Positions 18,368 to 27,255 of a stretch of 64,000 bases of DNA are shown piece by piece. Source of the stretch: Pseudomonas sp. GM80. Lineage in GTDB: Bacteria > Pseudomonadota > Gammaproteobacteria > Pseudomonadales > Pseudomonadaceae. Made by a program: the position numbers and the translations under genes. A model generated the notes under the pieces. It made no database searches and was not told the origin of the DNA. It saw nothing but the letters and a program-made list of their open reading frames with translations. The stretch is from NCBI RefSeq assembly GCF_000282515.1, contig NZ_AKJD01000246.1, positions 1-64,000 of the forward strand, given 5' to 3'. Within the stretch, counting starts at the first letter, position 1. Every line of letters starts with the position of its first letter.

Positions 18368-19417
18368 TTAAAACATGAATGTGGGTATGACTGGAATGAA
18401 CGACAGCCGAAAATTCCAGCGGCTGCTGATCAGGTCATCCGGATGAATCGCCGAGTACTGAATCTCCCCGGAAATCCTTACCGGCAACTTGCCGAAATTA
18501 AAGATTCGACCAGCGCCGATGCCGATGGGAAACGTGACTTTGTTGCCGCCCTCGGCCTTCCAGTTGACCGTGACATTGGGGGTCATGCCGATGCGCCACT
18601 GTTCTGGCCCCGGAATCGCCCGCTGAATGAAGTACTGCACATTGGTTAGGCTGACGTCTTTGCGCTTGCTATCACCCCCAACCGACCACCAGTGCTGCGG
18701 GAACACGCCAAGTGTCCAGTCCGGGCCGAGGTACGCGGCGACGAACGCCGGGCCCAGCGAGTATTTGCCCGTACCGAGCACATCTTCTTCGGCGGTCGGG
18801 AACATCGCGGTCGGGCCGAAACCCCAGACCATCTTGCCACCCCCAGCAAAGCGGATCGGTTCCTTGGGCGAGAACACGCCGACATAGGCAAGGTCGCCGA
18901 AACCGCTGGTGCGGTCGAACGGGTCCTGCACGACCGAAGTGAAGTCACCGCGATCGTGCAGAATCTCGTTAGGGCCCATGCCTATCAGGTTACCGGCCTT
19001 GCGGTTGACCGGGGCGCTGACGTAGCTGATCGGCAGACGGTTGATCAGGTTCCAGTCTTCGCCAAGGGAGATCGGAAAGGTCGGCATAAAACTGTATTTG
19101 CCGAGCATCCGTGTGCCGTTGCTGTGCGGACCTTTGAGGGCGGTGTAATCGTACTGGTTGAACAGCAGGACAAGTTTGCCAACCGGGTTGTCCATCAGTC
19201 TGGATATCTGTTCGGTGGAAGGTTCGCAGCCTGCCTTGACCACTTCTTTCAGGTCAATGTCGAAGTCCTGTTGTAACTGGTGGCATCTTTCCGGATCGAC
19301 CTTAACACCTTCAACTGACGGGGAGCCCAGTTTCGGCAGAGGGCTGGCGGCACATGCTAAGCAGCTGAGCACGGCCCCAAAGAGTGTCAAACTTGATCGA
19401 ATCCTTATCGATTGCAT
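18368..19417 (-). CDS. Outer-membrane transporter-like protein, MetA-pathway family (copy C)
   Basis: This is a 349-residue protein. The signal peptide ends near CLACAA; a periplasmic N-terminal part with C-x-Q-LQ and a Cys pair follows, then a beta-barrel with alternating hydrophobic strands ending in aromatic Phe. FGDLAYVGVFSP, GFGPTAMFPTAEEDVLGTGK and PQHWWSVGGDSKRKDV are typical of the family called putative MetA-pathway of phenol degradation. Start MQSIRIRS follows GGAG; last gene of the envelope operon. Confidence 0.8.
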   Translation of the reverse strand: MQSIRIRSSLTLFGAVLSCLACAASPLPKLGSPSVEGVKVDPERCHQLQQDFDIDLKEVVKAGCEPSTEQISRLMDNPVGKLVLLFNQYDYTALKGPHSNGTRMLGKYSFMPTFPISLGEDWNLINRLPISYVSAPVNRKAGNLIGMGPNEILHDRGDFTSVVQDPFDRTSGFGDLAYVGVFSPKEPIRFAGGGKMVWGFGPTAMFPTAEEDVLGTGKYSLGPAFVAAYLGPDWTLGVFPQHWWSVGGDSKRKDVSLTNVQYFIQRAIPGPEQWRIGMTPNVTVNWKAEGGNKVTFPIGIGAGRIFNFGKLPVRISGEIQYSAIHPDDLISSRWNFRLSFIPVIPTFMF

Positions 19418-19433
19418 CGATTTGTACTCCACT

Positions 19434-20339
19434 TCACCAGGCGTACTGAAGGCGCAGGGTCCAAGTATTCACATCCGGGGAGCCGGTACGTTCCGACACG
19501 GTATCCGAGTAAGCGATCAATCCCCCAAACTGCGGCGATAACATGAAGCCGACGCTGGCGCCGAACAGGCCGTTTTCCTGTTTGTTGTCCTGCCAGTCAC
19601 CATTGATTCTGGTTTCACCGCCACGGTTGTAGGTGGCGTCCAAAGAGGCCCACAGCGCACGGTTGATGGTGTAACTGTAATGGGTCTCGATGGCATACAG
19701 CGGCTTTTGCTCGAGCTTGCCATCGCCGTGGTAGTCGTTGTTGTCACCGTACATCGACACGTAGGTGTTGAATTCAAGCCAGGTCGGGCCAATGGGCGTA
19801 CCGAAGGCGATTTCCGGTTTAAACGCCCAACGGTTGGAACCGATATTGATGATTCGGTCCTTGTCGTAATCCCCAGTAGGCGCGGTGATCCACAAGGCGC
19901 CGGTAAGGAAGGTCTCCGGAGTCCAGTTGGCAAACTCCTCCTTGGTCAGGGCCGGGCCACCGAACAGGTTGTGCACCAGCACGACCTGGGTATCAGCCAT
20001 ACCGCCGTTATGTTTGGTGCCGTCGAAGAACTGTGCATTATCGAACGATGCAGAAATATCGGCGTAGGGCTGCAGAATCTGGATCGCACTATTGCGCCCG
20101 TCGACGGCAAACGAGCGAGCATAACGGGCGATATACAGATCGGCATTGAGTGACAAGCCATCAATGGGCAACGAGGTATCGATCGGGGTGTTGGTGTCGA
20201 TCCGGTTGTAATATCCGAACACCATGTTCAAATCAGTTGGCAGGTTTTGCCAGTCCCGCGCGTTGTCGGCGAAACCGAGCATGGGGGTCAGCCCCAAAGT
20301 GACTGCGCAGTAACTGCCTAGTCTTGAAAGTGAACCCAT
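19434..20339 (-). CDS. Outer-membrane transporter-like protein, MetA-pathway family (copy B)
   Basis: This 301-residue protein has a signal peptide (cleavage near LGFADNA) and an amphipathic beta-strand pattern ending in Trp (LRLQYAW), as in outer-membrane barrels. LPIDGLSLNADLYIARY and TAPTGDYDKDRIINIGSNRW mark the MetA-pathway/transporter family. GGAG precedes the ATG. Only 16 bases separate it from copy C, so they are co-transcribed. Substrate unknown. Confidence 0.8.
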   Translation of the reverse strand: MGSLSRLGSYCAVTLGLTPMLGFADNARDWQNLPTDLNMVFGYYNRIDTNTPIDTSLPIDGLSLNADLYIARYARSFAVDGRNSAIQILQPYADISASFDNAQFFDGTKHNGGMADTQVVLVHNLFGGPALTKEEFANWTPETFLTGALWITAPTGDYDKDRIINIGSNRWAFKPEIAFGTPIGPTWLEFNTYVSMYGDNNDYHGDGKLEQKPLYAIETHYSYTINRALWASLDATYNRGGETRINGDWQDNKQENGLFGASVGFMLSPQFGGLIAYSDTVSERTGSPDVNTWTLRLQYAW

Positions 20340-20491
20340 TGTCTAGCTCCGTATGAAGGCGACCCGGCACTTGATCCAGGATGTGCAGGCGGCAGCGCCG
20401 TAATGTTCATTCGACATTGGCAGTTTCTTGCTGTGGCTGTCAGCTGTGGCAACAGGCCTTAAACCGGCCATTCAGTTCGGGCAAGTAGTTG

Positions 20492-21283
20492 TTACTTGCC
20501 AAAAGTGACGTTGATACCCGCGAACAGTGTGAACTGCGGGAGGCCGTCGCCTTTTCGCTCCACAGTCCACTGCGGCTCAACGAAAGCATTGAGAATGTTA
20601 CTCCCCGATTTCCACGCTTTGCCCAAGCCCAACCCCACTGGAATGTAATGGGTGTCGTTCTTCAAATCGAAGGTCCAGGTTCCCGTAGAGCGCAAATACC
20701 AGCCCTTTTCCAGGTTGTGGATGATGAAAGGCTGGAACGTGGCGGACTCTACGTGTGGGCGATCATGATCCCCGGCGAACGAACTCTGATATTGGACGAG
20801 CGCACCCAGCAAGCCGCGAGGCGAAGAGTCGATCGCAATGGCGGATAGGCCAGCCTGCCATTTGCCTGTACCCAATTCGTCCTGTTCGGCTGTTGGCGCA
20901 GTGATCTGGGGACCAATACCAAACTGCACTCCTTCAGTCTTGAGCAGGAAAATATCGAACACGTTAAGGTCGCCGATGCCGGTGCTGTAGCCGTTGTGCG
21001 GATCTGGCCGCGTGCTGACAGGTAGCGTGAATCGCAAGAGTTGTGGCACGCCTATGAAGTCATTCGCAGCCATAGGCAGTGCACCGCGCAGCAACGCATC
21101 ATTAGTGTGGACGTTGGTATCGTAGAGCTTGGGCGTGTAGTAATCCTGAATATTTAGGCCAGGTGCCAAATTCAATGGGTTGTTACTTTTATTGGCTGTC
21201 TCCGCATTGTCCGCCTGTACGCTTGCGGCAAACGGAGCCAACGTTGATATCAATGTCGCTTGCGCAAGAAGACGCCTGATCAT
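20492..21283 (-). CDS. Outer-membrane transporter-like protein, MetA-pathway family (copy A)
   Basis: This is a 263-residue barrel-type protein with a signal peptide (cleavage near SVQADN). Conserved pieces are GYSTGIGDLNVFDIFLL, GPQITAPTAEQDELGTGKWQ and a C-terminal FAGINVTFGK. I set the start MIRRLLAQ because AAGGAA lies seven bases upstream; a longer frame lacks a signal. It is the third gene of the five-gene operon, 139 bases after the second DUF1254 gene. Confidence 0.8.
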   Translation of the reverse strand: MIRRLLAQATLISTLAPFAASVQADNAETANKSNNPLNLAPGLNIQDYYTPKLYDTNVHTNDALLRGALPMAANDFIGVPQLLRFTLPVSTRPDPHNGYSTGIGDLNVFDIFLLKTEGVQFGIGPQITAPTAEQDELGTGKWQAGLSAIAIDSSPRGLLGALVQYQSSFAGDHDRPHVESATFQPFIIHNLEKGWYLRSTGTWTFDLKNDTHYIPVGLGLGKAWKSGSNILNAFVEPQWTVERKGDGLPQFTLFAGINVTFGK

Positions 21284-21422
21284 GATCTTTCCTTGGTAAA
21301 CAAAAGTGATAACAATCAACTTTGCGCTGACGATTACAGGCCGGTGATTGATTTCAGTCCACTCAGACCACCGAGCTGCTCGCGTTACCCCTCGTTGATC
21401 ACCAGGTAACGCGAGCATATTT

Positions 21423-22916
21423 CTATTGTTTGATCAGATCACTTGGCTTCCAGCTCTGGTCAAAAAACGCCTGCTTCGGCCCATACAGCCGCACGATCAC
21501 CAGGAAACCTTTCTCCGGTACAGTCTTGATCCAGTTTTTGCCCTCGCCCGGCGATGTCGGGCCGAAGTAGATGTCGGTTGAGCCGTCACTGTTCTGCGCC
21601 GGTTTATCCATCTGATTGAGGGACGGGAACGGTTGGCCGTTGTCCAGACCTGACGCGGTGAGGTTGTCGTAGGCGGTGACCGACCAGAACAACGCCGCCG
21701 GTACGTTGGCCGGGAGGTTGAGCTTGTAGGTCTGGGCACCATCGAGGAACTTGCCCTCGGCGTCGCGGGTGGTGGCGGGATACTTGGCGCCGGCACCGAC
21801 CATGTTCATGACCATTCCGGGGCTGTCGGAATAGGCCGAGGTGAAGAACGCCACGCGCTGCTCAAGATTGGTGAAGCTGCCGCTGGACTGGAACTCGGTG
21901 TTCTCTCCGGCGAAGGTGTTCACGTACTGGCGATCCTTGTAGTACAGACCGCCCGGCTCTTTGTACAGCAGGTGACTGGTCACCACCTTGCTCATCTTGA
22001 ACGCGGTTCGCGCGGCGTCATCCAGCAGCTTGCGTCGTTCGGCATCCGGGGCGAAGGGTTTGCCCTTCTCGATGCCCAGAGTGTGCAGGAACCCGCGCAT
22101 GTCCATGTCCGCCGGGTCGACGGCTTCGGCGTCGATGAAGCGCGAGAGCATGTCGAAGTAACGACCGTCCTCGGGGAACAGCATGTTGATCGGTGCGCCG
22201 GTGGCGTCGGGGAATTGCATCGGCAGGGCCGAATCCTTCTTGCCCAGCGGATAGATCTTCGTGCGCTCGACCTCGGCCACCGGCACGCTGAGGTCTTTCG
22301 GGTCCTTGAAGAAGGTGCGCCAGAACAGGAACACGTTGTTGGTGCGCGAACGGTAGACGAATCCCTCGGTCGGCTCCGGCCCTTTGTAATCAGGCGGGAG
22401 CAGCACATAGGTGCCGCCCTTGCCCTTGTCGGGGCCGGCAAGGCCGACGTCACCGCGCCAGGTCCTGCCGTCGATGGTCGGCCCGACAATCGGGCGCTGG
22501 AAGAAATCATCGAACATGCCTTGCACGCCGGGCGGTGCTTCGACCACCAACGGGCCGTACTTCGCCAGATCCAGATAGCTCATGGCGTAGACCAGATCGG
22601 AGTTCGGCGTGGTCACCAAAGTCTTGGCATTGATGCGCTTTTTCCAGGTCGGCAGGATGTTGTAGCCCGCGCCAAACTGCTTCTCCGACGCTTCCTTCAT
22701 CGACCAGATGTTGATCGCCGGTAGGGCCCACAGATACGACTGCACAGCTCGCTGGAACACCAGTTCATCGATCAGGCTGCGTGCTGTCGCTTCAGTCGGG
22801 AAGCCCTTTTCAAAAGGTTGATTGGCAAGCTCTTCATAGCGCGACGCGGCATCGGCCAGGCCGCTTAGAGAAAGGCTTACGGCCAGGGCCGTGAGTGTGG
22901 TGCGCAAACGGTTCAT
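21423..22916 (-). CDS. DUF1254/DUF1214-type exported protein (copy 2)
   Basis: This 497-residue protein has a Sec signal (LADAAS). The N-terminal DUF1254 part shows TTPNSDLVYAMSYLDLAKYGPLVV and the C-terminal DUF1214 part shows AYDNLTASGLDNGQPFPS and WIKTVPEKGFLVIVRLYGP. The role of these periplasmic proteins is not established. It follows the first DUF1254 gene by 34 bases and precedes three barrel genes, which suggests a shared envelope transport function. Confidence 0.88.
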   Translation of the reverse strand: MNRLRTTLTALAVSLSLSGLADAASRYEELANQPFEKGFPTEATARSLIDELVFQRAVQSYLWALPAINIWSMKEASEKQFGAGYNILPTWKKRINAKTLVTTPNSDLVYAMSYLDLAKYGPLVVEAPPGVQGMFDDFFQRPIVGPTIDGRTWRGDVGLAGPDKGKGGTYVLLPPDYKGPEPTEGFVYRSRTNNVFLFWRTFFKDPKDLSVPVAEVERTKIYPLGKKDSALPMQFPDATGAPINMLFPEDGRYFDMLSRFIDAEAVDPADMDMRGFLHTLGIEKGKPFAPDAERRKLLDDAARTAFKMSKVVTSHLLYKEPGGLYYKDRQYVNTFAGENTEFQSSGSFTNLEQRVAFFTSAYSDSPGMVMNMVGAGAKYPATTRDAEGKFLDGAQTYKLNLPANVPAALFWSVTAYDNLTASGLDNGQPFPSLNQMDKPAQNSDGSTDIYFGPTSPGEGKNWIKTVPEKGFLVIVRLYGPKQAFFDQSWKPSDLIKQ

Positions 22917-22950
22917 GGGCTGTCCTTATGAACGCAGTTGGGAAATCGGT

Positions 22951-24405
22951 TCAGTTGACCTTGACCACCGCCGGTGGCGTCCACTGACCATTCATCGCGG
23001 CCGCTTCCGGCCAGTAGGCACGAACGTAGAGCGAGAAGTCAGCGCCCTTCGGCGCCGGAAGCCAGTTGCTTTCCTTGTCCGCGCCCGGCGAATCGCTCTG
23101 CACATAGAGCGTCAGCGAGCCGTCGGCATTGGTCTTGAGCGACTTGTTCTTGGTGCCGAGGGAATAACGGCCCAACGGGTTTTCGGCGAAGAAATGCTGC
23201 TGGTTGTACAGCGTCAGCGACCAGAAGCCCTTGACCGGCGGCAGCGCACCTTTAGGGAAGGTCACGCTGTAGCGCTGGGCGCCGTTGAGCCGCGTGCCGG
23301 ACTCGTCCAGATCCTGATAGAAGTACTTGGTCTCAATCTGTTTGTTGACGAATATGTTCGAGCGGGCAACCGCCGTGCGCAGGAAGTAATCGGTGCCAAA
23401 CGCCGCGCCGTTGCTGATGGTGCTCCAGTGATGCGGCAACTGCTGGCCGTAATTGCGGAACTGCAGCAGCGGTTTGACCACTTCGCTGTCAGCCTTTTGC
23501 GCTTCGTCGATCATGGCTTTTTTCAGCTCGGGATCGCGCTGGGCAATCTGCGCCAGCACCGATAACTGCGCATAGCGCGCCTCTTCGCCCGGCAATGGTT
23601 TGGCGTCCTTGAGAATCGCCGGCAACTCATCGAAGAACTTTTCCGGGAGCACCCAGCGGGTCTCCTCGTCACCCGACGCCTCGGCGGGGAATTTCGGCGA
23701 CTGGCGCCAGTCACGATGTTTGAGTTTGCCGTCGTATTTGGACAGCGGGTACATGTCGATGCCCGACAGATAGTGCTGGATGGCCTTGCGGTCCTCGGGC
23801 GTATCGTCCTGGAACACACGGGGAATCACGAAACCGGTGTTGGTCTTTGCGCGAAATACCTGGGTGATGCCCTCGGGTACTTTGCCGTTCCAGTCCGGCC
23901 CCACCAGCAGATAGAAGCCCGGCTTGGTGCCGTACATCTTGCCCAGTTCGGCGAAGCTGTCGGAACGCAGGTCCACCAATTGGTACACCCAGAATCGGTC
24001 GCCGAAGTCCGGCACCTGAATCACCACCGGTTCGATATCCAGCGCAATGCTTCCCGCACCGTAGACCACGTCCTGATTCGGACAGGCCACCAGCCGCTCG
24101 CCGGGAGAAATGTAATCGGTGAGCATCGACAGATGATTGATCGGCGCTACGGGTACGATCCCGCCCATCAGGCCCGGCTCCGGCAGATCCTTGAATTTCT
24201 GCCGCCGGTTGAAAATATTGGCCATCGGCCAACCCCAGAAATACGCCTCCCGCGCCATCATCCGTACGTAGGTTTCGGTCACCTTCACATCGGCTTCGGG
24301 GCCAGGCACCTGCACCGCCGGCGAGGTCTGCGCCTGCACAGCCACCGCGCCGAGCAACACTGCAGTCGCGAGTAATCCACTGACGAATAAGGGAGTTTTG
24401 TTCAT
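22951..24405 (-). CDS. DUF1254/DUF1214-type exported protein (copy 1)
   Basis: This is a 484-residue protein with a signal peptide (cleavage near VAVQAQ). DUF1254 segment: CPNQDVVYGAGSIALDIEPVV and QVPDFGDRFWVYQLVD. DUF1214 segment: GFWSLTLYNQQHFFAENPLGRY and WLPAPKGADFSLYVRAYWPE. It is paralogous to the next gene in the operon. It is the first gene of the five-gene unit; the promoter should lie in the AT-rich 24410-24540 stretch. Biochemical function unknown. Confidence 0.88.
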   Translation of the reverse strand: MNKTPLFVSGLLATAVLLGAVAVQAQTSPAVQVPGPEADVKVTETYVRMMAREAYFWGWPMANIFNRRQKFKDLPEPGLMGGIVPVAPINHLSMLTDYISPGERLVACPNQDVVYGAGSIALDIEPVVIQVPDFGDRFWVYQLVDLRSDSFAELGKMYGTKPGFYLLVGPDWNGKVPEGITQVFRAKTNTGFVIPRVFQDDTPEDRKAIQHYLSGIDMYPLSKYDGKLKHRDWRQSPKFPAEASGDEETRWVLPEKFFDELPAILKDAKPLPGEEARYAQLSVLAQIAQRDPELKKAMIDEAQKADSEVVKPLLQFRNYGQQLPHHWSTISNGAAFGTDYFLRTAVARSNIFVNKQIETKYFYQDLDESGTRLNGAQRYSVTFPKGALPPVKGFWSLTLYNQQHFFAENPLGRYSLGTKNKSLKTNADGSLTLYVQSDSPGADKESNWLPAPKGADFSLYVRAYWPEAAAMNGQWTPPAVVKVN

Positions 24406-24765
24406 ACGGAGGCTTCCTTGCTGGATGCTTTTTCTGGTAGCGAATCTTCTGACGATAAATTGAACATTAGAAAAACTAGCAGAGGAAACGAGATCGGCCA
24501 GAAAAGGTATGAAAAATTACGATTCTATTTCCATTTCTGATAACCACTTCTCAGCGCCCCCTCAAGTAATTAGGGGACGGCGATTCCGATCGCACCGGAA
24601 CAAAATCACTTGGGAATTTGGCGGGGTAGAAGCCGAAGCAGGTGTTTTTCGACCAAACCTGAAGGCTGTGATTTGATCAGGCAGTAATGATGAAGGGCGT
24701 TGCACCGTTATCAGACGGTGCAACGTACAAGCGAACGTGCCAGGCGGAGCCATTCCGGCAGATCC
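24406..24765. other. Intergenic with promoter-like AT-rich stretch and hairpin
   Basis: No gene is seen in these 360 bases. 24410-24540 is AT-rich and probably holds the leftward promoter of the DUF1254 operon. A perfect 10-bp hairpin CGTTGCACCG / CGGTGCAACG (24698-24725) lies downstream of the LysE-type gene without a T-run, so it is a weak terminator candidate at best. Confidence 0.5.
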
Positions 24766-25395
24766 TTAACTCGGTCGGCTGAGCAGTAACAACCGCGCCG
24801 CCAATGAAGCCATCACCGCAGCGAAGCAGTAGGCCCCGAGGCGTCTATCGATCAGGCCGTCACGGAGGCGACCATTCAGTCGTCCGGCGCACAGCCCAAG
24901 CAGGAAATGGAAGATCAAAGCCATTAATGCGAGCAGCAATCCTAAAAACATCAATTGCGTGGTTACGTGACTGCCACCTATGGTTACGAACTGCGGCAGA
25001 AAGACCATGAAGAACAGCAGCGCCTTTGGATTTAATAGGCTATTGAATGTCGCTTGGAGAAATATCTTCTCTTTTGATGCCAAGGTGGCGTGAGAACCAG
25101 TGTCTGTTGGGCGTGACTTCAATGCCTGCCATGCCAACCACATCAGATAACAAGCGCCTGCCCACCGCACCAAGTTAAACGCGGGAGCCCAACTCATTAC
25201 CAACGCACCGAGGCCCGTGCTCACGGCAACAGTCATCAGTACATCGGCCAGAGTTATTCCCAGAGCAGCGGCGAGCCCGGCGCGCCAGCCGTGTGCTACT
25301 GCATGGCTGGTAACGATGGCCATATTAGGGCCGGGCACTATCAGCAACAGCGAGGCAGCACTGATGAACAGGTATAAGTTAGTGATGTCCGGCAT
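24766..25395 (-). CDS. LysE/RhtB-family amino acid exporter
   Basis: This 209-residue protein has six predicted helices and the family signature LLIVPGPNMAIVTSHAVAHG near the start, followed by AALGITLADVLMTVA and NSLLNPKALLFFMVFLPQF. RhtB-type proteins export amino acids such as homoserine or threonine. It is a single gene; no adjacent LysG-like regulator is present. Confidence 0.92.
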   Translation of the reverse strand: MPDITNLYLFISAASLLLIVPGPNMAIVTSHAVAHGWRAGLAAALGITLADVLMTVAVSTGLGALVMSWAPAFNLVRWAGACYLMWLAWQALKSRPTDTGSHATLASKEKIFLQATFNSLLNPKALLFFMVFLPQFVTIGGSHVTTQLMFLGLLLALMALIFHFLLGLCAGRLNGRLRDGLIDRRLGAYCFAAVMASLAARLLLLSRPS

Positions 25396-25680
25396 AAGGC
25401 AATACTTCCTCCAAGGGGAGAAATAATGGTAACCGGCGCTACTTCAGCAGAAGCAGATACAGTAAGCATTGAATTTGCCACTACAGTCAGACGCAGAAAT
25501 TACCAACGCTCGACCGAGCTGTGAGAGGAGGTGTCCATTAGTAACTGGCCGAGTGACTGCTTTTGGCCGAAAGCAGCCAGCCCTATGAGACTGCTTTCGG
25601 CAAAATGGGAGTAGATATCCCTGCGATGCAGGTACGTGACTATCCTTCCCAAACGCAATCATCCAAAGCAGGACTACTGC

Positions 25681-25974
25681 ATGCCAAGCAATGATCAGAG
25701 CTTCTCGATTCACGATCTCATCATCGCACTGCTGCGAGAGAAAAAAATCCACGCTGGTTGGTGGGGATTGACTATGCACTTCAGCGGCGATGGTACGAGC
25801 GTTGCGCCGAAAGACTCGACCGGATCAAGGTTGCCTGGCTTAACCATAGCAGTGTCGGGCGTCACGTTGGTTCTTGCGAAAGATGGGGAGGAAGGCAGTG
25901 TCGACGCTTCGGTCGTTAATCCCCCGAAAGCTGCTAGAGCCAGAAAGGCTTCACCTTCGAAGGCTTTGCATTAA
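25681..25974 (+). CDS. Small hypothetical protein
   Basis: This 97-residue soluble protein has a two-part look: a compact N-terminus (HDLIIALLREKKIHAGWWGLTMHFSG) and a basic, Ala/Lys/Pro-rich tail (PPKAARARKASPSK). I chose ATG 25681; an in-frame ATG at 25636 adds a basic stretch. No family recognised and the SD is poor. Confidence 0.45.
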   Translation: MPSNDQSFSIHDLIIALLREKKIHAGWWGLTMHFSGDGTSVAPKDSTGSRLPGLTIAVSGVTLVLAKDGEEGSVDASVVNPPKAARARKASPSKALH

Positions 25975-26191
25975 TCGGTGAAATCTCAATGTCGATTAGG
26001 TCAAATTTAGGGCACATCGGAAGCCGCAATAGATCGCTAGGAACCGAACGATTGAGCGCAGATGCTCTTGTTTTATGGCTTGAACCGGCCTGTGGTGATC
26101 TTGGAAGGGGTTGGAATTTCTATCCAGACTTTGGATGTGGGCAGGTCCTAATGTCGTGGGGATGGTGTCGTCGCCTTCAACCACTTACCGC

Positions 26192-26440
26192 TTAAAGCTC
26201 AACACTGAATCCACCTAGCCCGACGCTGTCGGCAAAGCGCCCCACCGCGGTCAGGCTGGCCCAGGTGCGCAGCGACTCACGTCGTGAGCGCACCGGCACC
26301 CAGCGGGCGCCGCTGCCGCCCAGGCGAATCGACAGGCCCCAGTCGGGGCCGCCGGCGATCCTCGCCACCAAACACTCGCGCACCGCGTGTTGTTCGACCA
26401 GGGCGCGCAGCACCTCTTCGTGAATGCCTTCGCCGATCAT
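26192..26440 (-). CDS. Small protein resembling ParC-type partition-associated proteins
   Basis: This 82-residue protein has the layout EEVLRALVEQHAVREC, a WGLSIRLGG strand, RSRRESLRTWASL and a closing GRFADSVGLGGFSVEL. This resembles small partition-associated (ParC-like) proteins of mobile elements, a tentative match from memory. It starts on the ATGA overlap with the preceding gene and ends a tight three-gene unit. Confidence 0.5.
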   Translation of the reverse strand: MIGEGIHEEVLRALVEQHAVRECLVARIAGGPDWGLSIRLGGSGARWVPVRSRRESLRTWASLTAVGRFADSVGLGGFSVEL

Positions 26441-26676
26441 TCGGACAGCTCCGCATGGCGTTTTTGCGCGGCAGACTCAATGACGGCATAGAGATTTTCG
26501 ACGTCGATCGCGCCCAGCGCATGCACGGTTTCGATCCCCAGGACAAACCCCTCGGCGCGGCCGGCTTCACGCAGCAATTCGGCCAGACCGCTCGCGCCCT
26601 TGATGGCGGCCAGCAATTGAGACGCCTGGGCGCGAATCGCGGCCGGCAAGCTCAACGTGGAAAATGCATCGTTCAT
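26437..26676 (-). CDS. Small hypothetical protein of a three-gene unit
   Basis: This 79-residue, mostly helical protein (LPAAIRAQASQLLAAIKGAS, then FVLGIETVHALGAIDVENLY) has no recognised domain. I set the start MNDAFSTL because GGGAG lies five bases upstream and the earlier ATG overlaps that SD. It is translationally coupled at both ends: two bases after the upstream stop and a 4-base overlap downstream. Confidence 0.55.
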   Translation of the reverse strand: MNDAFSTLSLPAAIRAQASQLLAAIKGASGLAELLREAGRAEGFVLGIETVHALGAIDVENLYAVIESAAQKRHAELSE

Positions 26677-26678
26677 CC

Positions 26679-27005
26679 TCACTCCCATTTCCAGCCGTTG
26701 AGATAGGCCGGCGGCTCAAGCGGCAGCTCGTGCGCTTCGACATCGATGAGCAACCAGCCGCCCGCCGCCTTGTTGCGGCCATCGACGATCGGGCCTTGCA
26801 ACAACAGACCTCCCGGCAACACCAGACGCAGGGCATTGGCGTGCTGAGGGCCGTGCAGATAATGGTCAAACTCCACGCGAAAGCGCTGGTGCCCCGCGCC
26901 GCGCAGACGCACGTTCAATTCCAGGGTGATCAGCTTGGTGGGTGGCTGATTCTGGTAAAGGGCCAGCACCTCGACGGTGGCCAACCCTTCATAAGCATAA
27001 GACAT
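26679..27005 (-). CDS. Hypothetical protein, first gene of a three-gene unit
   Basis: This 108-residue protein has alternating beta-strand-like segments (TKLITLELNVRLRG, QRFRVEFDHYLHG, NALRLVLPGGLLLQGPIV) and a Trp-rich end (YLNGWKWE). No family recognised. Together with the two overlapping genes downstream it looks like a small mobile-element module. It begins about 100 bases beyond a strong terminator. Confidence 0.55.
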   Translation of the reverse strand: MSYAYEGLATVEVLALYQNQPPTKLITLELNVRLRGAGHQRFRVEFDHYLHGPQHANALRLVLPGGLLLQGPIVDGRNKAAGGWLLIDVEAHELPLEPPAYLNGWKWE

Positions 27006-27101
27006 GCACGGTGTTCCTGTTCGAATCGGTCGCGGTAAATATCCGCCAGAATGTCAGGCCATGGTAGACCAGCCCCGGGGGGAGTGGTTTCCAAGCGGCG
27101 C

Positions 27102-27138
27102 AAAAAAGGCCCCCACACCGTGGCTTGGTGTGGGGGCC
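27102..27138 (-). terminator. Strong rho-independent terminator
   Basis: A perfect 12-bp stem GGCCCCCACACC / GGTGTGGGGGCC with a 7-base loop is followed by T6 on the minus strand. It lies about 120 bases downstream of the SEC-C gene and insulates the three small genes. Confidence 0.9.
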
Positions 27139-27255
27139 GATTGAACATAGGCTGGAATTATGGGTACACCTACGCATCCTCAATGTGCTGAGAAATTTGA
27201 ATAAAACATTTGGTTGGGCTATGCGGCAGGGAAAGCAACTTTAGACAGACGCGGC

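Noticed and set aside
25989..26195. Plus-strand frame of 68 codons
   Set aside because: No SD, odd composition, and no support from neighbours.
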